NCBI GenBank assembly: GCA_036130055.1
Contig: JAYYOR010000021.1
Coordinates: 1 to 64,000 of the forward strand
Length of the DNA: 64,000 bases
Origin: TMED69 sp036130055
Lineage (GTDB): Bacteria > Pseudomonadota > Gammaproteobacteria > Ga0077536
Direction of reading: 5' to 3'
Position 1 is the stretch's first letter. Every line of letters begins with the position of its first letter. The notes under the pieces were generated by a model. That model was not told where the DNA came from. It searched no databases and saw nothing but the letters and a program-made list of their open reading frames with translations. Of the stretch, positions 20,423-28,006 are shown piece after piece. The position numbers were made by a program, and so were the translations under genes.

Positions 20423-20437
20423 AAGTTTAACCCAAAT

Positions 20438-21766
20438 TTAAATTAACTCGCCTCTTAGTGAATTGGGGAGTACTTCTGTAATTTTGACGCTTACCATATT
20501 TCCTATCATTGCCTTTTTGCCCGAAAAATTAACAACCCGATTATTAGATGTTCTACCAGCAAGAAGACCATCGGCTTTTTTTGAGAGACCACTCACTAAG
20601 ATCTCTTGCTCTGTACCTAACATTTGCTCTGAAAAAATATTTGAGTAACTGCTAAGCATATTCTGAAGCCTAGATAATCTGTTTTTCTTTTCCCCTATAC
20701 TGATATCATCTTTAAGATAAGAGGCCGGCGTCCCTGGACGATTACTATAAATAAAACTATAGGATTGATCGAATTCTACTTGTTCTACAAGATCTAGTGT
20801 TCTCTGAAAATCTTCTTCAGTTTCCCCTGGAAAACCAACAATAAAATCACTAGTTACGCTAATAGAGGGGCATCTTTTTTTTAACTTGGCAATTATTGCT
20901 TTGTACTCAATTGACGTATAGCCACGTTTCATCTTACTTAAAATCCTATCTGATCCACTTTGAACTGGCAAGTGAACCTGATTAACCAAAGATGGAATCT
21001 CCCCATATACATTAATTAATCTGTCAGAAAATTCTAAGGGGTGGGATGTTGTATAGCGGATTCGTTGAATTCCCTCTAAACGAGATATTAAAAAGAGTAA
21101 AGCTGCTAGGTCTATTATTCTTCCTTTATCGTCCTCTGATTTATAAGCATTAACATTTTGACCTAATAAGATAATCTCCTTTGAGCCTCTTGAGGCCAAA
21201 TTATAAATCTCTCTCACCACATCTTTCAGTGGTCTACTGAACTCTTCTCCCCGTGTGTAAGGAACTACACAAAAGGAACAATATTTACTACAACCCTCCA
21301 TAATTGACACATAAGAGGAAGCTGCGACATTTCTACTCACAGGCAGATTGTCGAATTTCTCGAGCTCAGGAAAATTAATATCAATCGCCGGCGCTTTTTT
21401 GACCCTCGCCTTTTCTACAAGCTCCGGAAGCTTATGAATTGTCTGAGGACCAAATACTAGATCGACAAACGGAGCTCTTTTTAGTATGTCCTCGCCTTCT
21501 TGAGTCGCTACACACCCTCCGACTCCAATTAATAAATTTAAATTTTTTTCCTTTAGAGTTTTCCAACGACCTAATTCTGAAAAAAGCTTATGTTGCGCTT
21601 TATCTCTAACAGAGCAAGTATTCACGAGTATTAAGTCAGCTTCTTTTGGATCCTCAACACTTTTAAATTTCATTTTAGCCTCTAGTAGGTCATGCATCTT
21701 CCCTGAATCATAGTCATTCATCTGACAACCAAAAGTCTTTATGTAAAAACGCTTTTTCATACTCAT
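20438..21766 (-). CDS. miaB: tRNA-2-methylthio-N6-dimethylallyladenosine synthase
   Basis: Radical-SAM methylthiotransferase that modifies i6A37 of tRNAs reading UNN codons. The N-terminal UPF0004 domain carries the auxiliary-cluster cysteines Cys14, Cys51 and Cys85. The radical-SAM cysteines are Cys159, Cys163 and Cys166 (CSKYCSFC), and a TRAM domain spans about residues 378-442. 442 residues. The protein needs two 4Fe-4S clusters, linking it to the SUF operon further along. ATG at 21766, or two codons later. First gene of the miaB-ybeZ-ybeY-ybeX-lnt series. Confidence 0.96.
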   Translation of the reverse strand: MSMKKRFYIKTFGCQMNDYDSGKMHDLLEAKMKFKSVEDPKEADLILVNTCSVRDKAQHKLFSELGRWKTLKEKNLNLLIGVGGCVATQEGEDILKRAPFVDLVFGPQTIHKLPELVEKARVKKAPAIDINFPELEKFDNLPVSRNVAASSYVSIMEGCSKYCSFCVVPYTRGEEFSRPLKDVVREIYNLASRGSKEIILLGQNVNAYKSEDDKGRIIDLAALLFLISRLEGIQRIRYTTSHPLEFSDRLINVYGEIPSLVNQVHLPVQSGSDRILSKMKRGYTSIEYKAIIAKLKKRCPSISVTSDFIVGFPGETEEDFQRTLDLVEQVEFDQSYSFIYSNRPGTPASYLKDDISIGEKKNRLSRLQNMLSSYSNIFSEQMLGTEQEILVSGLSKKADGLLAGRTSNNRVVNFSGKKAMIGNMVSVKITEVLPNSLRGELI

Positions 21767-21791
21767 TCTTTATAGTAAATTTTATTCTAAA

Positions 21792-22643
21792 CTACAGTTC
21801 AACGCCTATGTTATCAATTAAACGCGCTTTTCCCAACCACACAGCTATTAGAATGACGAGACCTTTGTCATTTTTTTCGGGCACGGATAAATCTTGGGCT
21901 TTGCGCATTTCAAAATATTCTACTTTCATTTCTTTAGATTCTAATTCGGCAATTATTTCTTTTTTTACTTTGTAAAAATATTGAGGTCCTTTTTTTTTTA
22001 AAACATCTGACGCCCTCAAAAGAGAAGAATAGATTTTGGGAGCAAATGTTCTTTCTCTTTCGGAAAGGTATCTGTTACGAGAACTAAGCGCTAATCCGTC
22101 GGTATCCCTTTGAGTTGGCATCCCCAATATCGTCGTCGGGATTAATAAATCTGAAACCATCCTCTTTATGACAAGTAGTTGCTGGTAATCTTTTTTACCA
22201 AATAATGCAAAATTGGGGCCGCAAGATACTAATAGTTTTGTAACTACAGTCGCAACGCCCGAAAAATGGCCTGGCCTGTGCTTACCACATAGAATTTCTG
22301 AAATCTGGGGTACAGTAACCCTGGTGTCAACATCCGTTCCTAAGGGATAAAGTTCACTCAAATTAGGTATAAAAATTAAGTCTACCCCTTCTGTTTCCAA
22401 CATTTTTTTATCTGCATCGATGCTACTTGGATAAGATTCGTAATCCTCACCACGTCCAAACTGAATTGGGTTTACAAATATTGAAACAACAGTCTTGGAG
22501 GCTAGCTTTTTTGCTTCTTTAATTAAATAAATATGACCTGCATGTAAGCTTCCCATTGTCGGGACTAGGGCAATCGTTTCGTTATTTTTTTTCCAATCCT
22601 CGGTGGCATAAATTAACTTATTTACTTCATATATTGAATTCAT
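21792..22643 (-). CDS. panC: Pantothenate synthetase
   Basis: ATP-dependent condensation of pantoate and beta-alanine, last step of pantothenate synthesis. Visible motifs are PTMGSLHAGH (nucleotide-binding HIGH-like), SIFVNPIQFGRGEDYESYP, GHFSGVATVVTKL, FGKKDYQQL and LALSSRNRYLS. I place the start at the ATG at 22643 because an AAAGGTGA ribosome-binding site lies five bases before it. A GTG at 22652, overlapping the folK stop, is the alternative. 283 residues. Adjacent folK shares the pteridine/pantothenate cofactor cluster common in gammaproteobacteria; panB is not here. Confidence 0.94.
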   Translation of the reverse strand: MNSIYEVNKLIYATEDWKKNNETIALVPTMGSLHAGHIYLIKEAKKLASKTVVSIFVNPIQFGRGEDYESYPSSIDADKKMLETEGVDLIFIPNLSELYPLGTDVDTRVTVPQISEILCGKHRPGHFSGVATVVTKLLVSCGPNFALFGKKDYQQLLVIKRMVSDLLIPTTILGMPTQRDTDGLALSSRNRYLSERERTFAPKIYSSLLRASDVLKKKGPQYFYKVKKEIIAELESKEMKVEYFEMRKAQDLSVPEKNDKGLVILIAVWLGKARLIDNIGVEL

Positions 22644-22648
22644 AAGAG

Positions 22649-23149
22649 TCACCTTTGAGCATCATTTATTCTTTTACAATTGTTTAAGGCTATTTTATCC
22701 ATGAGTTCGGATACTTTCCCTTGGCCAGGTATTACAATGTCACTTTTTAATTCCGATAATGGAAGCAAAACAAATGACCTATTTTTTATCTCAGGATGAG
22801 GAATGGTCAGATATTCGTAATTAATTGTAATCCTATCGTAAATCAATATGTCAATGTCAATGGGTCGAGAATCCCATTGCTTTCTAGCTTTGTTGCGTCC
22901 TAATTGAAGCTCAACAGATTGAGTTTGTTTTAGTAATTCATCTGGAGATGAATTTGTAACAAAAGAACCAGCGGCATTGATGTAATTAGGTTGGGGCAAA
23001 TTTCCAAGGGGTGGACTTAGGTAAAAGTTTGAGAAGCTTTCTAGCTTGATTTTTTTTGTTGCAATTAACAGATCGATCGCTCGTTTTATATTTACTACAG
23101 AGTTTCCTTGATTACTACCAAAACCTAAATAAACCAAAATTTCTCTCAT
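22649..23149 (-). CDS. folK: 2-amino-4-hydroxy-6-hydroxymethyldihydropteridine pyrophosphokinase (HPPK)
   Basis: Transfers pyrophosphate from ATP to the hydroxymethyl pterin in folate synthesis. N-terminal YLGFGSNQGN, the catalytic loop ARKQWDSRPIDIDILIYD with the paired Asp residues, and PHPEIKNRSFVLLPL are all typical. The ATG at 23149 puts the family beta-strand right at the N-terminus (MREILVYLGFGSN, 166 residues). A GTG three codons earlier (23158) overlaps the pcnB stop as GTGA and could also serve. In operon with pcnB and panC. Confidence 0.93.
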   Translation of the reverse strand: MREILVYLGFGSNQGNSVVNIKRAIDLLIATKKIKLESFSNFYLSPPLGNLPQPNYINAAGSFVTNSSPDELLKQTQSVELQLGRNKARKQWDSRPIDIDILIYDRITINYEYLTIPHPEIKNRSFVLLPLSELKSDIVIPGQGKVSELMDKIALNNCKRINDAQR

Positions 23150-23154
23150 TTTTT

Positions 23155-24417
23155 TCACAGTCTATAAGTATCGCTCTCTGGAAATGGCAATTCATTATTT
23201 TTTAACGCATTTGAAAAAAACTTACGCCACCATTCTACAGCCTGAAATAGTGACAGCTCCGTTTTGCTTCTTAAAACGAAAAAATTATAGCCAGCTCTTA
23301 GGCGATTATTCTGCAACAATCTATAAGCACTTTTGCTTGTGGGATTCTCGAAAAAAAATTGAAGTCTCCATATTTCTCTAATTATGTTTGAGATTCGCCG
23401 CGGAATGGCTGTTGTTCTTATCTGTCTGGAAATGATTCTCTCAGTGGCAATTTCAAAAATTTTTGATTCATTTACTATTTCGCACCTTAATTGGCCAATT
23501 TCCATCTTTAAACCATTCCAGAGAAACACCGCACATAAGAAAGCTAAAGTTACTGAATACCCCATTGTTACCCTTTTGTCTGTAGTTTGCAAAGCAACTT
23601 TTATTATTTTTAAAGACGATTGATAGTTAGAAAGCTTAGTTCTATGCTTATTAAGTACAGGAAATAAATAATGAACCAAATTCAAATCCACCAATTCATT
23701 AAATATATCGGAAGCCGAGCCTCTTAAAAATAATTTTTCTAATTCATAAAATAATCGCGCAGATGATAAATTGTCTAATAAATAACCGTGCTGACTAAGC
23801 TCATCAAAAGTCAAATTTTTTAATTCGAATTTTAATGTTGCACTAAATCTAATCGCTCTTAATATTCGCATTGGATCCTCTTGGAATCTATCTGATGCAG
23901 GACCAATACAAGAAAGTTTTTTTCTTTTGATATCTTGGAACCCACCCAGATAATCGATGACTAGATTCTTTTTTATATCAAAATACAAAGCGTTTACTGT
24001 AAAATCACGTCTAAGCACGTCGTCCGAAATGCTCCCGAATTCATTATCGCCATTAACAAAATTCTTTTTAACCCGAGATACACGAACTTTCTTGGGGGCT
24101 TTCCTGAAAGTGGATACCTCAATCACTTCATTATTAATTTTTACATGTACTATTTTAAATCGTTTGCCAATTGGCCTACTTTTCCTCCCAAATATTTTAA
24201 GAATATCTCTTGGTTTGGCATCTGTGACGACATCAAAGTCATGTGGTTCGTTCTTTAAAATCAGATCTCTTACACATCCTCCAACCAAAAAAGCTTCATA
24301 CCCCGACGATTGGAGTTGTTTTACTACAAAATTCGCGCAGTTGGATATTTTGCTAATGTCGATTTCGTGACGAGAACTCCCGAAGTATTCGGGAATGTTT
24401 TTCTTTCTAATTTCCAT
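23155..24417 (-). CDS. pcnB: Poly(A) polymerase I
   Basis: Adds 3' poly(A) tails that promote RNA decay. The nucleotidyltransferase core shows GGCVRDLIL (about residues 46-54), DFDVV with catalytic aspartates, and RRDFTVNALYFD. The PcnB-specific segment GRKSRPIGKRFKIVHV distinguishes it from CCA-adding enzymes. The RNA-binding region has EDPMRILRAIRFSATL. 420 residues, slightly short of E. coli PcnB (C-terminal basic tail reduced). pcnB-folK-panC is the gammaproteobacterial order. Confidence 0.92.
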   Translation of the reverse strand: MEIRKKNIPEYFGSSRHEIDISKISNCANFVVKQLQSSGYEAFLVGGCVRDLILKNEPHDFDVVTDAKPRDILKIFGRKSRPIGKRFKIVHVKINNEVIEVSTFRKAPKKVRVSRVKKNFVNGDNEFGSISDDVLRRDFTVNALYFDIKKNLVIDYLGGFQDIKRKKLSCIGPASDRFQEDPMRILRAIRFSATLKFELKNLTFDELSQHGYLLDNLSSARLFYELEKLFLRGSASDIFNELVDLNLVHYLFPVLNKHRTKLSNYQSSLKIIKVALQTTDKRVTMGYSVTLAFLCAVFLWNGLKMEIGQLRCEIVNESKIFEIATERIISRQIRTTAIPRRISNIIREIWRLQFFFENPTSKSAYRLLQNNRLRAGYNFFVLRSKTELSLFQAVEWWRKFFSNALKNNELPFPESDTYRL

Positions 24418-24464
24418 ACCTAAGATTTGATTTTTGATTCTATTTATTTTAGCTAATTTGACTA

Positions 24465-24472
24465 TTATAATA
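24465..24472. promoter_or_regulatory. Palindromic -10 element between divergent pcnB and the RDD gene
   Basis: The stretch ATTATAAT (24464-24471 within one base) reads TATAAT on both strands, so it could act as -10 for pcnB (minus, about 48 bases upstream) and for the RDD gene (plus, about 62 bases upstream). -35 matches are poor on both sides. The 116-base spacer holds nothing else that I can name. Confidence 0.3.
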
Positions 24473-24533
24473 TTTTAATACGTAATAAGGTTATTTTTTT
24501 GATTTTCTTTAATTGTCGGCTTAGGGTCAATTT

Positions 24534-24947
24534 ATGAGATATTTTTTGAAAATTTGTGGCTCTTTATTTTACGATTTCTTGTCAGTTCTAGTGCTCGTTT
24601 ACTTTGCCTCTTTTTTACCAGTCGTATTATTGGATAGATCGATCGAAGCTGGGAATATCCTGATGCAACTATTTGTCATTATCATAGCTTTGTCATATTT
24701 CTTTTACTGCTTTAAAAAAGGCCAAACATTTGGCATGAGTGTTTGGCGATTAAGGCTTGAGTCAGAAGATGGAAGAAATATTTCAAATGCGCAGATTTTT
24801 ATTCGAATCTTGACCGCTATATTTTCTTTCATTTTATTTGGGATAGGTTATATTTATATCCTTTTTAATAAAGAAGCTCAATCTTTTCATGATATAACCT
24901 CAAGAACCCGACTCAAAGAAAAGCCAGTCAAGACCTCAAAAAAGTAA
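24534..24947 (+). CDS. RDD family membrane protein
   Basis: Small polytopic inner-membrane protein of 137 residues. It has three hydrophobic segments (about residues 12-35, 42-62, 88-110) and the RDD pattern of an early Asp-bearing first helix, GQTFGMSVWRLRLES, and a late hydrophobic hairpin ending FNKEAQSFHDITSRTRL. Members are often described as transporters of unknown substrate; no function can be assigned. A TAGGGT ribosome-binding site precedes the ATG. The last 20 bases overlap the convergent lptG. This gene is commonly found next to lptFG in gammaproteobacteria. Confidence 0.85.
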   Translation: MRYFLKICGSLFYDFLSVLVLVYFASFLPVVLLDRSIEAGNILMQLFVIIIALSYFFYCFKKGQTFGMSVWRLRLESEDGRNISNAQIFIRILTAIFSFILFGIGYIYILFNKEAQSFHDITSRTRLKEKPVKTSKK

Positions 24948-25989
24948 ACAAATAAATAAACATCAAAAGCAATATGGAAGGCATCACAGCGATAAAAAAA
25001 GGCGGATATGAGAAAACAAGACCGGCCTGATTCAGAATCTTGCCCAACATAAAATAGCCAAACCCCACACAAATCGCAATGAAAACGTTTTTGCTTCCTG
25101 AAAAACGGCTCAAACTGGATTTTACAATCAGATGTGATAAAACCAAAAAGCCAAATATATTAAACCAGTAGCCAAATTTTTCAAAAATATTCAAATACAA
25201 GTCTTTCGTATTCTGACTTGTTTTTTCTGCTACTTTTAGATACTTAAATAAAGAAAAAATACTATCATCCTCTTGTTCATAGACAACCATTTCTATTATC
25301 TCTGGCCCAATAGGTAATTGCCTTTCCAAAAATGAGTCATATTGTCTGAAAGAATATTTTGGTTGGAATGTCCAAAAGCTAGATTCTTCAAAGACCCAAG
25401 CCGTTCCATTATGAAACCCAGACTTGGCAGTTAAAATTGACAACAGTTCCATATTATCGTCAAATTCGTATAACTCAACACCCTCTACAATATGATCTCC
25501 CAACAATGTATCAACCTTGAAAAATACGTTTTGATTTCTAGCCCAAAAACCCTTTTCAATTAATGTAAAATCCTTTTGTTCTCCTAAAGAAAGCTGAATT
25601 TCAGCTTTTAGTTTTTTAGCAATCGGAACGAAAAGCTCTCCGATTATAAATGCAAAAACGAGAATGACAACACCGACAAAGATAATTGATATACTTTGAT
25701 ATTTTACTGAAAAGCCTGAAACTTGCATTATTATCATTTGATTAGTATTCACGAAGTACGATAGCCCCAGAACTGAACCGATTAAAACGGCAAACGGAAT
25801 AAGGTCATAACAAAGCAAGATAACTTCAAAAAGCCAAAATAAGGGAATAAGTTTAAAGCCATCCGAACCTTGTACGATTTCGAGCTGAGCCAAAACAGAA
25901 AAAATTGAAAATAAAATTATTAAGATCAGCAACACTGATAAAATATTTTTTAATAAATGCCAGGAAAGATAGCGCGTTAAAATTGACAT
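24928..25989 (-). CDS. lptG: LPS export permease LptG
   Basis: Membrane subunit of the LptB2FG transporter that extracts lipopolysaccharide from the inner membrane. The YjgP/YjgQ architecture is clear: three membrane helices before a periplasmic beta-jellyroll (about residues 135-265) and three after it. The cytosolic coupling segment NQMIIMQVSGFS corresponds to the LptG SELVVMQASGF block. The periplasmic stretch EKGFWARNQNVFFKV also fits LptG better than LptF. 353 residues. Divergent to pepA as usual, but the partner lptF, normally between the two, is absent. Confidence 0.85.
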   Translation of the reverse strand: MSILTRYLSWHLLKNILSVLLILIILFSIFSVLAQLEIVQGSDGFKLIPLFWLFEVILLCYDLIPFAVLIGSVLGLSYFVNTNQMIIMQVSGFSVKYQSISIIFVGVVILVFAFIIGELFVPIAKKLKAEIQLSLGEQKDFTLIEKGFWARNQNVFFKVDTLLGDHIVEGVELYEFDDNMELLSILTAKSGFHNGTAWVFEESSFWTFQPKYSFRQYDSFLERQLPIGPEIIEMVVYEQEDDSIFSLFKYLKVAEKTSQNTKDLYLNIFEKFGYWFNIFGFLVLSHLIVKSSLSRFSGSKNVFIAICVGFGYFMLGKILNQAGLVFSYPPFFIAVMPSILLLMFIYLFTFLRS

Positions 25990-26032
25990 TCTGTTAATAT
26001 AGTCAAAAATAATAAATAAAAAAATCCAAGGA

Positions 26033-26060
26033 TAACACGCTTAGGAGCAAGCGGTAACAC
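26033..26060. repeat. Small inverted repeat flanked by TAACAC direct repeats, lptG/pepA spacer
   Basis: CGCTT(AGGAGC)AAGCG at 26038-26053 is bracketed by two copies of TAACAC (26033-26038 and 26055-26060). It lies in the 125-base divergent spacer between lptG and pepA. It could be a regulatory site for either gene. The stems are short, so chance is possible. Confidence 0.3.
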
Positions 26061-26114
26061 TAAAAATTTATATTTATACAAAAAAATTAAAGTTTCGAAA
26101 AAAATGAGAAAAAT

Positions 26115-27581
26115 ATGAAATTTCATGTAAAAAGTTACGACCTACATAAAATTAAGACTGACCTATTAATTTTAATTCTTCCACAACTGAAAGATGCGAC
26201 TGCTGAGTTTCTGGAGGTTGATAAAGTTTCAGGACAGTTTCTAAGTAAAATCGCTAAACAAAACAAGATAGATGGAAGATTGGGAAAAAGTATTCTTCTG
26301 CACGCTGTCCAAAATATACAAGCTCGCTCAATTCTACTACTAGGGACGACTAAGACCGGGAAAAGTAATTTTTCTGATTTTAAAAAAACCTTAAAACCAG
26401 GGATTGAACAGATTAATAAAATCCAAAAAAAATCTGTGGCCATTAGACTACACAGTGATGAATCAGATTCGCAAGAGGAGCTAGAACAAAAGTGTAATTT
26501 GATTTTTAGAGAATTCGAGAGGGCAACATACTCATACACTAATCAGTTATCCGGAGAGCTTACGATTTTATTGAGCGAAACCATAAGTAGTAATCTTAAG
26601 AATATGCTAGCAAAAAGAGGGCTTGCCCTAGCGGCAGGAATAAGACTTACAAAAAATTTAGCTAACAAGCCTGCCAACTTGTGCACACCAACCGATTTAT
26701 CGAAGGCAGCAAAAAAAATTAGTGTCGAGCATAAAGCCGTAAAAGTATCGATAATGAATGAAGCTCAAATGAGAAAACATAAGATGAATACTTTATTATC
26801 TGTTGCTGAAGGTACTACTCAACCCGCCAAACTTATAACACTCCAATATCACAAAGGCAAACAAAATAAAAAACCTATAGTTCTCATAGGAAAAGGAGTT
26901 ACCTTCGATTCAGGCGGAATTTCTTTAAAACCGAGCGGTGCTATGGATGAAATGAAATATGACATGGCAGGAGCAGCCGCAGTTTTAGGCGTTTTTTCAG
27001 CCTTGGCCTCAATGGAACTAAAAGCAAATGTGGTGGGTATCATTCCAGCGACAGAAAATATGCCAGCCGGAAATGCTACTAAACCAGGAGATGTAATAAC
27101 TAGCATGTCTGGGAAAACCGTAGAAATACTCAATACAGACGCAGAAGGCCGCCTTATACTCTGTGATTCAATTACGTATGCACGGAGGTTTAAACCAGAG
27201 GCTGTCATAGACATTGCGACCCTAACCGGCGCATGCGTTATTGCGTTAGGCAATCATGCAACAGGTTTAATGAGCAACAGTGATGAACTCGCAGATAAAT
27301 TATTGACAAGTGGAGTCACAAGCGACGATAAAGCATGGCAACTACCATTGTGGGATGAATATGGCACCCAATTAAAAACAAATTTTGCAGATTTAGCCAA
27401 CGTAGGAGGTAGGGCCGCAGGAGCAATTACAGCAGGTTACTTTTTATCAGAATTTGCTCACGGGCTAAAATGGGCGCATTTAGATATTGCTGGCACAGCT
27501 TGGAATTCAGGCACAAAAAAATTAGCAACAGGCCGGCCTGTTTCATTGCTTATAGATTTTATAGTTAATTCTCAGGGTTGA
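26115..27581 (+). CDS. pepA: Leucyl aminopeptidase (cytosol aminopeptidase)
   Basis: M17 metallopeptidase removing N-terminal residues from peptides; in E. coli the same protein also binds DNA. The C-terminal catalytic domain carries GKGVTFDSGGISLKP (metal-binding Lys, Asp), KYDMAGAAAV and NTDAEGRLIL (metal-binding Asp, Glu and catalytic Arg). 488 residues, family length. It begins a pepA-holC-valS run, with the pepA TGA overlapping the holC ATG by one base. Confidence 0.95.
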   Translation: MKFHVKSYDLHKIKTDLLILILPQLKDATAEFLEVDKVSGQFLSKIAKQNKIDGRLGKSILLHAVQNIQARSILLLGTTKTGKSNFSDFKKTLKPGIEQINKIQKKSVAIRLHSDESDSQEELEQKCNLIFREFERATYSYTNQLSGELTILLSETISSNLKNMLAKRGLALAAGIRLTKNLANKPANLCTPTDLSKAAKKISVEHKAVKVSIMNEAQMRKHKMNTLLSVAEGTTQPAKLITLQYHKGKQNKKPIVLIGKGVTFDSGGISLKPSGAMDEMKYDMAGAAAVLGVFSALASMELKANVVGIIPATENMPAGNATKPGDVITSMSGKTVEILNTDAEGRLILCDSITYARRFKPEAVIDIATLTGACVIALGNHATGLMSNSDELADKLLTSGVTSDDKAWQLPLWDEYGTQLKTNFADLANVGGRAAGAITAGYFLSEFAHGLKWAHLDIAGTAWNSGTKKLATGRPVSLLIDFIVNSQG

Positions 27582-28006
27582 TGTTCTCAAAAAAAATTGA
27601 TTTTTATATATACGAATTGGGAGACTATCAGAGCTACCAAACCCAGGTTTGCCAAATAGTGGAAGCTGCGTACGAAAAAAAAGAGCAAATACTTTTGCTT
27701 TGCGAAAATGAAGAGCGTTGCAAAGAGTTTGATTCTGCAATGTGGACCTTCAAAGATACGTGTTTCATTCCACATACTATAGTTAATAAAAAGGAAATTG
27801 TTACATTAAACGACCAAAAATTAATGGCGAATCATTCAAAAACACTTATCAATATTTCTTACACTTTTCCGAGATCTCTAAGCGAGTTCAATTATATAAT
27901 TGAAATGAGTGGTTACGATAATGCGAGTCGTCAAAAAGCAAGAGAAAACTTTAAAAAATATAAAAATATGAAATTTAATATATCTTCGGTTCATATAAAA
28001 ACGTGA
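27581..28006 (+). CDS. holC: DNA polymerase III subunit chi
   Basis: Chi subunit of the clamp loader; binds SSB and psi at the replication fork. 141 residues with the family N-terminus FYIYELGDYQSYQTQVCQIVEAAYEKKEQILLLCENEERCKEFDSAMW. This is followed by the FIPH segment and a C-terminal YDNASRQKARENFKKYKN helix. Identified from motif pattern and its invariant place between pepA and valS. ATG at 27581 overlaps the pepA stop. The protein is divergent in sequence but the location leaves little doubt. Confidence 0.9.
   Translation: MFSKKIDFYIYELGDYQSYQTQVCQIVEAAYEKKEQILLLCENEERCKEFDSAMWTFKDTCFIPHTIVNKKEIVTLNDQKLMANHSKTLINISYTFPRSLSEFNYIIEMSGYDNASRQKARENFKKYKNMKFNISSVHIKT

Noticed and set aside
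26135..27253. Two 134-codon open frames on the minus strand inside pepA
   Set aside because: Both are antisense shadows; pepA is complete with all catalytic motifs.
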